Under the pieces are notes generated by a model, which was given only the letters and a program-made list of their open reading frames with translations, was not told where the DNA came from and did no database searches. DNA of 64,000 nucleotides from Microbulbifer aggregans (lineage in GTDB: Bacteria; Pseudomonadota; Gammaproteobacteria; Pseudomonadales; Cellvibrionaceae), in contig NZ_JAIVKK010000004.1 in the NCBI RefSeq assembly GCF_020524005.1, positions 186,001 to 250,000 of the forward strand, given 5' to 3'. Of this stretch, positions 56,458 through 64,000 are shown piece by piece (positions within the stretch are counted from its first letter, which is position 1; every line of letters starts with the position of its first letter). The position numbers and the translations under genes were made by a program.

Positions 56458-57306
56458 ATGACAACAAGACGTACTCATTCCTGTGTGCCCACAAGTACAC
56501 ATCGCGGCCTGCAAATCTTCTCTCTGCTGATTGGCTGTTTCGGTTTTCTACTGAGCAGCCAGGCCCTTGCCGATCGCGAAGGCACACTGAACCTCTATCT
56601 CAATGCCGGACAGTACTGGTTCGACGACAAGCGCCTGGATGGCACTCCCTACTTTGGCCTCGAACTCGAGGACAGTGCCGGTGGCGGATTTGGTTTCGGC
56701 TACAACGTTACCGATCGCTGGGCAATTGAAGGCGTCTACGACCTGTTCAGCGTCAATGTGGACGATACAGATCTGGATGTCAGAGTCTCGAATTACCACT
56801 TCGATCTGCTGTACCAGTTTGGCGGCCGTTTCTGTGGCAACTTCGACTGGCAGCCCTATGTCGTATTTGGTGCCGGTGAACTGCGGGTGGATGAAAGTTC
56901 AAGCAATGTGGATCTCGACTGGCACCGCCGCCAGACCATGGTCAACTTTGGCGCGGGGCTGAAATACCGCCTGGGGCCACGCTGGCAAGTGCGTGGCGAC
57001 GCGCGAGGCTTCCAGGGCGTCGAGGAAGGCGGCATGGACAGCTTTCTCAGCCTGAGTATCGGGTATCAGTGGGGCGCCGACCCCGTGGTGTATGACCGCG
57101 ATGGGGATGGGGTTCTGGACGATGTCGACGAATGCCCACAGACACCTCCCGGCCTCGATGTGGATTTCCGGGGCTGTCCCATCGACAGCGATGGGGACGG
57201 GGTGCCGGATTACCTGGATCGCTGTGCAATGACCCCTATGGGCATGACCGTGAACGAAGATGGCTGTCCCAGGCCATCCTACGACCCGGCTGACTTTGCC
57301 AAATAG
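56458..57306 (+). CDS. OmpA-type beta-barrel protein with thrombospondin type 3 repeats
   Basis: A 282-residue outer-membrane protein. A rather long signal region ends LLSSQALA. The barrel (about residues 40-205) follows the OmpA/OprF N-terminal pattern: LNLYLNAGQYWFDD, GGGFGFGYNVTDRWAIEGVY, FDWQPYVVFGAGELRVD, LGPRWQVRGDARGFQ and LSLSIGYQWG. It is followed by two calcium-binding repeats, DRDGDGVLDDVDECPQTP and DSDGDGVPDYLDRCAMTP. In OprF-like proteins an OmpA peptidoglycan-binding domain would follow, but here the protein stops about 20 residues later, at ADFAK, so it is either shortened or a natural two-part form. Start ATG 56458. Confidence 0.85.
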   Translation: MTTRRTHSCVPTSTHRGLQIFSLLIGCFGFLLSSQALADREGTLNLYLNAGQYWFDDKRLDGTPYFGLELEDSAGGGFGFGYNVTDRWAIEGVYDLFSVNVDDTDLDVRVSNYHFDLLYQFGGRFCGNFDWQPYVVFGAGELRVDESSSNVDLDWHRRQTMVNFGAGLKYRLGPRWQVRGDARGFQGVEEGGMDSFLSLSIGYQWGADPVVYDRDGDGVLDDVDECPQTPPGLDVDFRGCPIDSDGDGVPDYLDRCAMTPMGMTVNEDGCPRPSYDPADFAK

Positions 57307-57327
57307 TACTCAACAGAGGCAGCGGCG

Positions 57328-59232
57328 CTAGGCGCCGCGAGCCGCTTCCAGTGCTTCAGAAACTTCCAGCCATTCCATTTCCAGGGTATCGAGTGCTTCC
57401 CGCGCCTGCCCCTGCGCCTGGGTAAGGCGGGTGATTTCATCCTGCTGACCGCCCGTGTAGAGGCTCTCGTCGGCCAGCTGTTCTTCGACTTTCGCCAGAG
57501 CCTGTTCGGCTTTCGCCATCTTCTGCTCAATACTCTTGAGCTTATTGGTCAGCGGTTTGAGCTGTTCACGCAGGGCCGCCGCGGCGCGGCGCTGTGCTTT
57601 CTTGTCCTCGGCCGGCCTGTCGGCGGTTGCGGGGGCAGAATCTTCCTGTTTTTCCTGGCGGCGGAAGCTCAGTAGCCACTGCTTGTAATCGTCGAGGTCA
57701 CCGTCGTAGGGTTCGGCACGGCCGTTGGCGACGAGAATAAATTCATCGGTGGTGTTGGCCAGCAGGTGGCGGTCGTGCGACACCAGCACCACGGCGCCGG
57801 GAAACTCTGCCAGTGCCATGGTCAGCGCATGGCGCATCTCGAGATCCAGATGGTTGGTGGGCTCGTCGAGCAGCAGCAGGTTTGGTTTCTGCCACGCGAG
57901 CAGCGCGAGCGCGACACGGGCCTTTTCACCGCCGGAAAAGCCACCTACCGGTTCGAACACCCGATCGCCGATAAATCCATAACCGCCGAGGAAATCGCGC
58001 ACCTGCTGCTCACTGGCCTCCGGCGAGAGACGCTGCACGTGCAGCAGTGGGGAGGCATTGGCATCCAGCGCTTCCAGCTGGTGCTGGGCGAAGTAGCCGA
58101 TTTTCAGGTGCTCACCGCACTGTCGCTCGCCGCCCAGTAACGTCAGGTCGCCGGCCAGGGTCTTGATCAGTGACGACTTACCGGCGCCGTTGGGGCCGAG
58201 CAGGCCGATGCGGCGGCCGGGCTGGATACCGAGCTGTACGCTTTGCAGGATGGGCTTGCCGGGGTAACCGATTTCCGCCTCGCGCAGATCAATCAGTGGA
58301 TTGGAAACCTTGTCGGCAGCGGGCAGGCGAAAGCGGAATGGCGAGTCGATATGCGCCGGGGCGATTTCTGCCATTCGGTCCAGGGCCTTGAGCCGGCTCT
58401 GGGCCTGCTTGGCCTTGGTAGCCTTGGCCCGAAAGCGGCGCACGAAGTCTTCCATGTGCGCGCGTTCTGCCTGCTGCTTCTCGTACTGCACCTGTTGCTG
58501 AGCGAGGCGCTCGGCGCGGGCGCGCTCGAATGCGGTGTAGTTGCCGCTGTAGAGCACCAGTTCCTGTTGCTCAAAGCTGACGATGTTGTTGACCACCGCA
58601 TCGAGGAAATCGCGGTCGTGGGAAATAATCAGCAAAGTACCGGGAAAGCGCTGCAGCCACTGCTCAAGCCACAGGGTCGCGTCCAGGTCCAGGTGGTTGG
58701 TGGGCTCATCCAGTAGCAACAGGTCTGCGGGGCACATCAGGGCACGCGCCAGGTTCAGGCGAATGCGCCAGCCACCGGAGAAACTCTTCACCGGGCGCTG
58801 CTGGTCAGCGTGGGAAAACCCGAGACCATCCAGTAATTGCGCCGCCCGTGCGGGTCCGCTGTAACCGTCGATGGCTGCCATGCGTTCGTGCAGTTCACCG
58901 ATACGCTTGCCATCGGAACCGTCGGCCTCGGCCTCATCCAGCTCCTGTTGCAGGGCGCGCAGGCGGTGGTCGCCATCGAGAGCGTACTCAAGCGCGCTGC
59001 GGTCGCTAGCTGACACTTCCTGAGCCATATGCGCGACCTCCCAGCTCGCGGGGATCTCCACACTGCCGGCGTCGCTGTCCTGTTCTTTAAGCAACAGCTT
59101 GAACAGGGTGGATTTGCCGCAGCCGTTGGCGCCGATGACACCTACTTTCTGGCCCGGGAAGATGCGGCAGTTTGCGTTGTTTAACAGATCGCGCCCGCCA
59201 ATTTGCAGTGAGACGCCTTGCAGATTAATCAC
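57328..59232 (-). CDS. ABC-F family ATP-binding protein (YheS-like)
   Basis: A soluble translation-associated ATPase with two ABC domains and no membrane part; 634 residues. First site: Walker A GANGCGKSTLFKL, signature FSGGWRIRLNLARAL, Walker B LLLLDEPTNHLDLDATLWLE. Inter-domain P-site linker is rich in Arg and Lys (VRRFRAKATKAKQAQSRLKA). Second site: GPNGAGKSSLIK, FSGGEKARVALALL, LLLLDEPTNHLDLEMRH. A C-terminal coiled coil (LKSIEQKMAKAEQALAKVEE) closes it. Length and C-terminal extension match YheS/Uup-type proteins. Start GTG 59232 follows AGAGGTTATCCA. It is divergent from the TIGR02444 gene, 85 bp apart. Confidence 0.93.
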   Translation of the reverse strand: MINLQGVSLQIGGRDLLNNANCRIFPGQKVGVIGANGCGKSTLFKLLLKEQDSDAGSVEIPASWEVAHMAQEVSASDRSALEYALDGDHRLRALQQELDEAEADGSDGKRIGELHERMAAIDGYSGPARAAQLLDGLGFSHADQQRPVKSFSGGWRIRLNLARALMCPADLLLLDEPTNHLDLDATLWLEQWLQRFPGTLLIISHDRDFLDAVVNNIVSFEQQELVLYSGNYTAFERARAERLAQQQVQYEKQQAERAHMEDFVRRFRAKATKAKQAQSRLKALDRMAEIAPAHIDSPFRFRLPAADKVSNPLIDLREAEIGYPGKPILQSVQLGIQPGRRIGLLGPNGAGKSSLIKTLAGDLTLLGGERQCGEHLKIGYFAQHQLEALDANASPLLHVQRLSPEASEQQVRDFLGGYGFIGDRVFEPVGGFSGGEKARVALALLAWQKPNLLLLDEPTNHLDLEMRHALTMALAEFPGAVVLVSHDRHLLANTTDEFILVANGRAEPYDGDLDDYKQWLLSFRRQEKQEDSAPATADRPAEDKKAQRRAAAALREQLKPLTNKLKSIEQKMAKAEQALAKVEEQLADESLYTGGQQDEITRLTQAQGQAREALDTLEMEWLEVSEALEAARGA

Positions 59233-59317
59233 TGGATAACCTCTATGATGCTGCCGACATTAGCCTGTTGCATAACTGTCCTATGCTATCGGCATAACAA
59301 ATCGCCGGGATTCTATC

Positions 59318-59821
59318 GTGACCGCTACCGCACCTCCATCTTCACCCACGGAACCCTTGCAGAACCCGCTGTGGCAATTCAGCCTGGAGTTCTATCGGCA
59401 GCCCGAAGTGGCGGACTTCCTCCTCAGGTGTCAGGACAGCCGTGGTGCCGACGTTTGCCTTCTGCTGTGGGCCAGTTATGCCAGTGCGTGCGGGCGTCAA
59501 CTCAGCGATGAAAGCTGGCGGGTGGCCGATCGGGGGCTCGCGCCGCGGCGCAGGATGATCAGCAGTCTGCGCAACCTGCGCAGGCTTGTGGGGCGAGTCA
59601 ACAAGGGTGGTAGCGTATACGAGTGGTGCAAGCGCTGCGAGTTGCGTATGGAGCAGCGGCAACTGGCGGCCCTGTGGAAACTTCACGGGGAGCGCTGGCC
59701 GGAAGATCGTTCGCCGCTGGAACTGGCGGGACAGCAATATGGGTTGCTACAAAAAGATCAGGCCCGCTGGGCGGGCCTGATCGATGCGTACAGCCGGGCG
59801 AATATAGACCCGGCTGACTAG
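59318..59821 (+). CDS. TIGR02444 family protein
   Basis: A 167-residue soluble protein starting at GTG 59318 (GCCGGGA upstream). The segments LWQFSLEFYRQPEVADFLL, ADVCLLLWASYASACGR and LRNLRRLVGRVN match the TIGR02444 family of uncharacterised pseudomonad-type proteins. It is largely alpha-helical, with no cofactor motifs. It is divergent from the ABC-F gene and converges on the algP-like gene; the same three-gene group occurs beside algP in Pseudomonas, so gene order supports the call. Function unknown. Confidence 0.8.
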   Translation: MTATAPPSSPTEPLQNPLWQFSLEFYRQPEVADFLLRCQDSRGADVCLLLWASYASACGRQLSDESWRVADRGLAPRRRMISSLRNLRRLVGRVNKGGSVYEWCKRCELRMEQRQLAALWKLHGERWPEDRSPLELAGQQYGLLQKDQARWAGLIDAYSRANIDPAD

Positions 59822-59840
59822 TTCGGACTGTGTCCGTTTC

Positions 59841-60836
59841 TCAGTACTTGTGCTTGTGCTCTTCCGGGCCGTAGTGCTTGTTTTCCGGCTCGCTGGCAAA
59901 CAGGCTGTTCGGCGGTGTGCTTGGGGTAATGGTCGGGGTTACCGGGGCTACTGCAGCCGGGCTTGATTCCGGAACCAGCGGTTGTGGCTCAGAGGTCTTG
60001 CCCATAACCGGCTCAGCGGCCGGTGTGACCGATGGTGCTACCGGTGCGGATTCAGGTTTGGCTGCGGCCGGTGCGCTGCTGTTGGTTTTAGCTGCCGCCT
60101 TGGCTGCGGGTTTCTTCTTGGTCGCTGCTTTCTTAGCCGCTGGTTTGGCCGCCGCTTTTTTGGCTTCAGCTTTCTTGGCTGCTGGCTTTGCAGCGGCCTT
60201 TTTCGCTGCGGGCTTCTTGGCCGTAGTTTTCTTTTCGGCTTTGGCCTCGGCGGCGGCCTTTACGCCAGCCTTTTTGGCCGGGGCTTTCTTGCTGGCTGCT
60301 TTTTTGGCAGTTGCCTTTTTAGTGCCTGCGGCGGGCTTGGCTGCAGCTTTCTTTGCCGTTGTGGCGGACTTGGTCGCGGTCGATTTCTTGGCCGTAGCCT
60401 TCTTCGCTTTCGGCTTGTTCGCGGCAACTACCTTCTTGGTGGCTGCTGCTGCTGCCTTCTTGACAGTATCGGCGGTCTTCTCCGCAAGCTTGGCGGAAGC
60501 TTCCGCCGCCTTGGCTTCAGTGAGCGCCTTGCCGGCTTCTTTGGCAGCCTTGTCCAGCTTGGCTACGTCTGATTTTGCCGTATCAACTTTTTTCCTGGCA
60601 GAGTTTTTGGCGGCCGGGGTCTTGGCTTTGGTGACGGCGGCCTTGGCCTTGGCGAGCTTGTCCTTGGCTTTGCCAAGCTGGGTTTTTGCGCTGGCTTCTG
60701 CTTTGGTGGCCTTTTGTACCTGTTTGCCAGCGTCGGTAACTTCCTTAATCCGAGCTTTGTCCAATTGGGTGGTTAGCTTGGCAATCTGTTTTTCTATGTC
60801 TGCAATAGAGACATCGGCTTTGCGTTTGGCGGCCAT
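59841..60836 (-). CDS. algP: AlgP-like histone H1-type lysine/alanine-rich protein
   Basis: A 331-residue protein with a normal N-terminal coiled coil (about 1-130: SIADIEKQIAKLTTQLDKARIKE) and then a long tail of Lys-Ala-Ala-Lys-type repeats (KKAAAKPAAKKAEAKK and variants, about 140-250), like eukaryotic histone H1. The last 75 residues are Pro/Ser/Glu-rich and end in HKHKY. AlgP of Pseudomonas has this layout and lies beside the same FKBP and AlgQ genes; it binds DNA and was linked to alginate regulation. The repeat tail is likely to vary in length between strains. Start ATG 60836, ribosome site AGGATTTGACCC. Confidence 0.8.
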   Translation of the reverse strand: MAAKRKADVSIADIEKQIAKLTTQLDKARIKEVTDAGKQVQKATKAEASAKTQLGKAKDKLAKAKAAVTKAKTPAAKNSARKKVDTAKSDVAKLDKAAKEAGKALTEAKAAEASAKLAEKTADTVKKAAAAATKKVVAANKPKAKKATAKKSTATKSATTAKKAAAKPAAGTKKATAKKAASKKAPAKKAGVKAAAEAKAEKKTTAKKPAAKKAAAKPAAKKAEAKKAAAKPAAKKAATKKKPAAKAAAKTNSSAPAAAKPESAPVAPSVTPAAEPVMGKTSEPQPLVPESSPAAVAPVTPTITPSTPPNSLFASEPENKHYGPEEHKHKY

Positions 60837-61272
60837 GGGTCAAATCCTGAGGTTGGTGTTCGGGAATAGTCGAGAGCCGGATATTTCCACTCGAAACCAC
60901 CTCTTCGCAGCGTGAAATATTCGCGGGTTGAACGCTGATAATAGCGTTGTTATTTACGAAGTGCATCCCTGTGGGTGCGGCTTTTTGGGCATTTACCACG
61001 GTAAATATTGTGCGCGCTCCTTTGCGGGCGACGTTGTTACTTTTCGGGAATTTTTTGTGATCATTTGTGGTCCCAGTTGCCGTAATGTGCACCGACTGAA
61101 GCCATAGGTTAGACTTGCTCGTCGCCAGTTGGCCTGCCGACGCGCGCAAGCAAATGCTCAACTGTGATCTGTAGCACAATGCGCGAGCGGCTCCGGGTGT
61201 ACAACGGCACGCAGGGTATGGAACTCTGTATACACATAATCAAAGCTTCACGGAAATAAAGAGACGATTCTC
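60837..61272. other. Divergent intergenic region between algP-like and FKBP genes
   Basis: No gene supported. It carries the start regions of both flanking genes. I see no terminator or repeat. An imperfect inverted pair GTGTAC (61197) and GTATACAC (61226) lies 40-75 bp before the FKBP start and could be an operator, but this is weak. An ORF of 144 codons on the minus strand (61179 to 60745) overlaps algP out of frame and is a chance frame. Confidence 0.5.
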
Positions 61273-62076
61273 ATGAATAAAACTTCTTTGGCTGCTGCGG
61301 TTGCTCTGGGCATTGCGCTGGTCGGCTGTAACAAGCAGGAGCCAGCGGGCTCTGCAGAAATTGCACTGGACACTCAGGAGCAGAAAGTCAGCTATATCAT
61401 TGCTGAAGATATGGCGCGTCGCCTGAAGTCCCAGGAAGTTACCCTGGATCCGAAAATCGTCGCTATGGCTCTGGAAGATGTGGCGAGCGATCGCGATTCC
61501 CGCCTGAGCGAAGAGGAGAAGCAAAAGGTAATTTCCGTATTCCAGGAAAACATGCAGGCCAAACAGAAAGAACTGATGGCCAAACAGGAAGCGGACTTCA
61601 AGGCGAGCGCCGAGAAGAACCTTGAAGAAGGCAAGAAGTTCCTGGAAGAAAACGCCAAGAAAGAAGGTGTGCAGACCACCGACTCCGGCCTGCAGTACAA
61701 GATCATCACCGAAGGCAGCGGTGACAGCCCTACCGAAACCAGCGTGGTTGAAGTGGATTACAAGGGCACCCTGATCGATGGCACCGAGTTTGACAGTTCC
61801 TATAAGAACGGCCAGCCGGTTCAGTTCCCGGTAAACGGCGTGATCAAAGGCTGGACCGAAGCGCTGCAGCTGATGAAAGAAGGTGCCAAGTGGGAACTGT
61901 ATATCCCCTCCGAACTGGCCTACGGCCCGGGCGGCGCTGGCGGTCTGATCGGCCCCAACTCCACCCTGATTTTCGAGGTGGAACTGCACAAGGCTGACGT
62001 AAGCAAAGATCAGGGCGCTGCGGAAGAGAAAGCGACTGAGGAAGATCAGCCTGCGGAAGATACCCAAAGCGAATAA
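61273..62076 (+). CDS. FKBP-type peptidyl-prolyl isomerase lipoprotein (FkpA/Mip-like)
   Basis: A periplasmic folding factor. 267 residues: signal peptide ending in the lipobox LVGC, an N-terminal dimerisation domain of long helices ([19 protein letters not shown] to [15 protein letters not shown]), then the FKBP domain (about 150-245) with [37 protein letters not shown] and [18 protein letters not shown], carrying the aromatic pocket residues. The tail is acidic ([17 protein letters not shown]). The gene lies between the algP-like and rsd/algQ genes, matching Pseudomonas. Start ATG 61273. A strong terminator follows. Confidence 0.92.
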   Translation: MNKTSLAAAVALGIALVGCNKQEPAGSAEIALDTQEQKVSYIIAEDMARRLKSQEVTLDPKIVAMALEDVASDRDSRLSEEEKQKVISVFQENMQAKQKELMAKQEADFKASAEKNLEEGKKFLEENAKKEGVQTTDSGLQYKIITEGSGDSPTETSVVEVDYKGTLIDGTEFDSSYKNGQPVQFPVNGVIKGWTEALQLMKEGAKWELYIPSELAYGPGGAGGLIGPNSTLIFEVELHKADVSKDQGAAEEKATEEDQPAEDTQSE

Positions 62077-62096
62077 TCGCACGCGGTATTCAGGCA

Positions 62097-62126
62097 ATAA
62101 AAAAGGGGCTTAAAGCCCCTTTTTTA
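62097..62126. terminator. Terminator between FKBP gene and rsd
   Basis: AAGGGGCTT and AAGCCCCTT separated by a single base, with A-run before and T6 after; serves both convergent genes. Confidence 0.9.
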
Positions 62127-62177
62127 TTGCCTGCTTTGAATGGCCCGGGGCTAATCCCCAATGGGTGCCAGCCGGAT

Positions 62178-62645
62178 TCAGGCCAGCTGGTTTTTGTGCG
62201 CGGTGTGCAGTGTATCGATCATCCGATCCTCTGCGGCAAAGCGAGTTTCCAGAGCTACACCCAGATTCGACAGGTCCTGGGTCAGAGTGCTTAGGTCGTC
62301 GGTTTCCTGATACTTGTCGTTGAAGTCCACGGCCACGTCGGTAGTGGCATCGATTTCCCGGTACAGCGCCTTGGCCTGCTGCAGGCCAGCCGCATCACCA
62401 AAAGCCTGTCCTTCCTGTATCAGCTGGTCATAGATTTCAAAGTGGCCGGCGGAAACATAGTCCACCAACTGCTGGCACAGTTCGCGCAGGTTGCTCTCTG
62501 CTTGCTTATCACGATCTGCAAAGGACTTCTTTTCAGACAGGTGACAAAAGCTCACGAGCAGGTTCTGACGGCAGTGTAGCCAGCGGTCGATGATCTCACT
62601 GACGCCACCCCAGCGCTCTCGTGCAGTTTTGCAGTTTTCCAGCAT
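62178..62645 (-). CDS. rsd: Anti-sigma-70 factor Rsd/AlgQ
   Basis: Binds the housekeeping sigma factor and frees core polymerase for other sigma factors; called AlgQ in Pseudomonas. ATG 62645 (AAGGAAAC upstream) gives 155 residues, MLENCKTARERWGGVSEIID, matching family start and length; an in-frame TTG at 62651 is less likely. Conserved helices include RWLHCRQNLLVSFCHLS, LRELCQQLVDYVSAGHFEIY and the C-terminal LGVALETRFAAEDRMIDTLH. No signal or membrane part. It converges with the FKBP gene over a terminator; the algP-FKBP-algQ group is as in Pseudomonas. Confidence 0.92.
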   Translation of the reverse strand: MLENCKTARERWGGVSEIIDRWLHCRQNLLVSFCHLSEKKSFADRDKQAESNLRELCQQLVDYVSAGHFEIYDQLIQEGQAFGDAAGLQQAKALYREIDATTDVAVDFNDKYQETDDLSTLTQDLSNLGVALETRFAAEDRMIDTLHTAHKNQLA

Positions 62646-62794
62646 CTCCAAGTTTCCTTATGTTACGTCGCTGCAGCTTCCGAAAACGTATGAATTCGAA
62701 AATAGGTTACTAGGAAGATAGAAGCTTCATCCGCCGTGGGCAAGCGCGCCGCCGGTATCTGCGCCAGTTTTGTGCACACTGGCCAAAAGCGCTT

Positions 62795-63529
62795 TCAGGT
62801 GGCGAGAAAGAGTGGTATTAGCAGCGCGGTCAGTGCACCGCAGAGTCCCATGGCCAGTGCGGAAAAGGCGCCGCAGAGTGCGCTGATTTCCAGCGCCCGC
62901 ACGGTGCCGATGGCGTGGGCATTCACACCTATGGCGAAACCGAGTACCCGGTGGTCGGTAACCTTCAGTCGCCTCAGTAGGCTGGGTCCAAATACCGCGC
63001 CGACGATACCGGTGAAGGCCACCACGCCGGCGGTCAGGCTCTGTACCGCACCCACCTCCTGGGCCAGGGCCAGTGCCACCGGTGTAGTAACAGATTTGGT
63101 CGTCAGGGCCAGCAGGACTGTACGGCTGCCTCCGAGTAACAGGGCGATAATCACAGCCACCAGTGGTGCCAGAATGGCACCGATCAGCAGGCCAAGCATC
63201 AGGGGCCAACCGGCCTGGCGCACGATCGCCAGGTTTTGCTTCAGGGGTACCGCGAGTGCGACAACCGATGGTCCCAACAGGAAATACAGCAGCCCGCTGC
63301 CCTGTTGATATTCCGGGTAATTGATTCTGGCGATTGCGAGGATCAGAAACACCAGCAGGCTGCCACCGACGATGGGGTGCAGTAATGGGGTGCGGCTGCT
63401 CCGGTAAAGCTTCAGGCCAAGCCAGAAGGCGGCGATATTCAGTGGCAGCATGAGCAGTGGATGGTGCCATGACCAGGGACTTGTGAAGGCCGCGGTAACA
63501 CTCTGTAGTTGCGTTAGCCATTCATTCAT
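62795..63529 (-). CDS. LrgB/CidB family membrane protein
   Basis: A 244-residue inner-membrane protein with about seven helices, of the family that includes CidB and LrgB (YohK in E. coli). Family blocks are YFLLGPSVVALAVPLKQN, LTTKSVTTPVALALA and GFAIGVNAHAIGTVRAL. The upstream partner overlaps it by 8 bp (start codon 63529 inside the end of the CidA-type gene). These pairs are proposed to work as holin-like or small-molecule export systems; LrgAB homologues have been shown to move pyruvate or glycolate in other organisms. Substrate here is unknown. Confidence 0.92.
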   Translation of the reverse strand: MNEWLTQLQSVTAAFTSPWSWHHPLLMLPLNIAAFWLGLKLYRSSRTPLLHPIVGGSLLVFLILAIARINYPEYQQGSGLLYFLLGPSVVALAVPLKQNLAIVRQAGWPLMLGLLIGAILAPLVAVIIALLLGGSRTVLLALTTKSVTTPVALALAQEVGAVQSLTAGVVAFTGIVGAVFGPSLLRRLKVTDHRVLGFAIGVNAHAIGTVRALEISALCGAFSALAMGLCGALTALLIPLFLAT

Positions 63530-63935
63530 CCCCCTTGCCCTCCGACAACGTGTGAGGGCTTTCAGGTGGGCGGGAGCGCTTCAGCAGGGCATTCAGTAAC
63601 AGGCCGCTGATGGTCAGGCTGACCAGTGTGCCAACGATCATCGCCGCGAAGAGTGCAAACCAGTCTCGGGGTGACAGGTCCCGCAGAAAGTAAATACCCA
63701 CTGCCGCGGGCAAAAAGATCAGCACCAGTAATTTCAGAAGCTGCTCGCTGACCACCGCAAGCCCGCGCGGCACTTCCCCATAGAGCATCAAGCCCAGTAG
63801 CAAGAGCAGCATGCCGAGCACGGAGCCTGGTACCGGGAATGGCAGAATAGGTGCGAGGCTGCGACCAAGCAGCTCAAAAACAACCAGGATGAAAGCGCCG
63901 CCTAACCATTGGGCGGCGGTTTTTATGTTGGGCAT
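63522..63935 (-). CDS. CidA/LrgA family holin-like protein
   Basis: A 137-residue protein with four transmembrane helices (LGGAFILVVFELLGRSLA, FPVPGSVLGMLLLLLGLML, LLKLLVLIFLPAAVGIYFL, FALFAAMIVGTLVSLTISGL). The CidA/LrgA signature PxPGSVxGMxLL is present as FPVPGSVLGMLLLL, as is FLPAAVGI. It is upstream of and overlaps the LrgB-type gene, so both are made from one transcript. Start ATG 63935. Function is as for its partner; direct lysis activity should not be assumed. Confidence 0.9.
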   Translation of the reverse strand: MPNIKTAAQWLGGAFILVVFELLGRSLAPILPFPVPGSVLGMLLLLLGLMLYGEVPRGLAVVSEQLLKLLVLIFLPAAVGIYFLRDLSPRDWFALFAAMIVGTLVSLTISGLLLNALLKRSRPPESPHTLSEGKGDE

Positions 63936-63958
63936 GGTGCGGTTAGCAGCTGGTGCGA

Positions 63959-64000
63959 TCAGTTTTTACGAAATGCCTGCCACACCCCGAACAGAATCAG
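63959..64000 (-). CDS. C-terminal end of an unidentified membrane-type protein (partial)
   Basis: The last 13 codons of a minus-strand frame run in from the window edge: LILFGVWQAFRKN then stop. The hydrophobic run ending in basic residues looks like the last helix of an inner-membrane protein, perhaps of DsbB type, which follows algQ in Pseudomonas, but this is too short to identify. Confidence 0.35.
   Translation of the reverse strand: MILFGVWQAFRKN

Noticed and set aside
59878-60915. 345-codon Ala/Leu/Phe-rich frame opposite the algP-like gene, looking like a membrane protein
   Set aside because: The hydrophobic appearance comes from reading Lys/Ala repeat codons backwards; the gene order and normal coiled coil support the minus-strand protein.
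62727-63521. 264-codon minus-strand frame overlapping the LrgB-type gene
   Set aside because: Different frame of the same strand; composition is Arg/Pro/Gly-rich with no domain, while the 62795-63529 frame has all LrgB blocks.

Overview
This window is a stretch of bacterial chromosome, almost wholly coding and moderately GC-rich. It looks like a gammaproteobacterium related to Pseudomonas, most likely a marine member of the Cellvibrionales such as Microbulbifer. The lineage is inferred from gene content: a Crc homologue beside pyrE, an AlgQ/Rsd - FKBP - AlgP block, algC-argB-slmA, coaBC-radC-rpmB-rpmG, gmk-rpoZ-spoT and ftsY-ftsE-ftsX-rpoH, all in arrangements I recall from Pseudomonas. I found no rRNA, tRNA, CRISPR array, transposase or prophage.

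Layout. (1) 1-10.8 kb, phosphate control: the 3' end of pstB, phoU, then two outer-membrane barrel genes, an M48 metalloprotease lipoprotein, yaaA, a DUF938 methyltransferase-like gene and a TraF_2/FadL-like barrel, closed by phoR and phoB on the minus strand with a three-unit Pho box upstream of phoB. (2) 10.8-18.9 kb: ubiA-ubiC, a dicarboxylate/amino-acid symporter, a tandem pair of unknown secreted paralogues, recG and oxyR. (3) 19.2-24.6 kb: a small stress membrane protein, an SDR-like protein, ridA, and gmk-rpoZ-spoT (nucleotide supply, omega subunit, ppGpp). (4) 24.8-32.5 kb: a sterol-desaturase-type membrane hydroxylase, a secreted subtilisin with two PPC domains, a DUF805 protein, a glycosyltransferase, yicC and rph. 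(5) 32.7-43.8 kb: a TPR protein, crc, pyrE, a DUF4124 protein, slmA, argB, a long algC, coaBC, radC, rpmB and rpmG. (6) 43.8-56.4 kb: a structured repeat, mutM, an AT-richer three-gene accessory cluster, ggt, coaD, rsmD, ftsYEX, rpoH, a DUF423 gene flanked by two inverted copies of a palindromic repeat, and trmB. (7) 56.4-64 kb: an OmpA-type barrel with calcium-binding repeats, an ABC-F ATPase, a TIGR02444 protein, the histone-H1-like AlgP, an FKBP lipoprotein, Rsd/AlgQ, and a CidA/LrgB pair.

Most of the window is housekeeping. The parts that stand out are a secreted-protein / lipoprotein / peptidoglycan-hydrolase-like cluster at 45.1-47.1 kb that resembles an antibacterial effector with periplasmic immunity proteins; a family of roughly 100-160 bp cloverleaf-like palindromic elements with compensatory stem changes (43.8, 54.9 and 55.5 kb); a Crc homologue whose nuclease residues are replaced; three GCCAATA repeats at exact 11-bp spacing between phoU and an outer-membrane gene; and a 23-bp-stem hairpin downstream of spoT.
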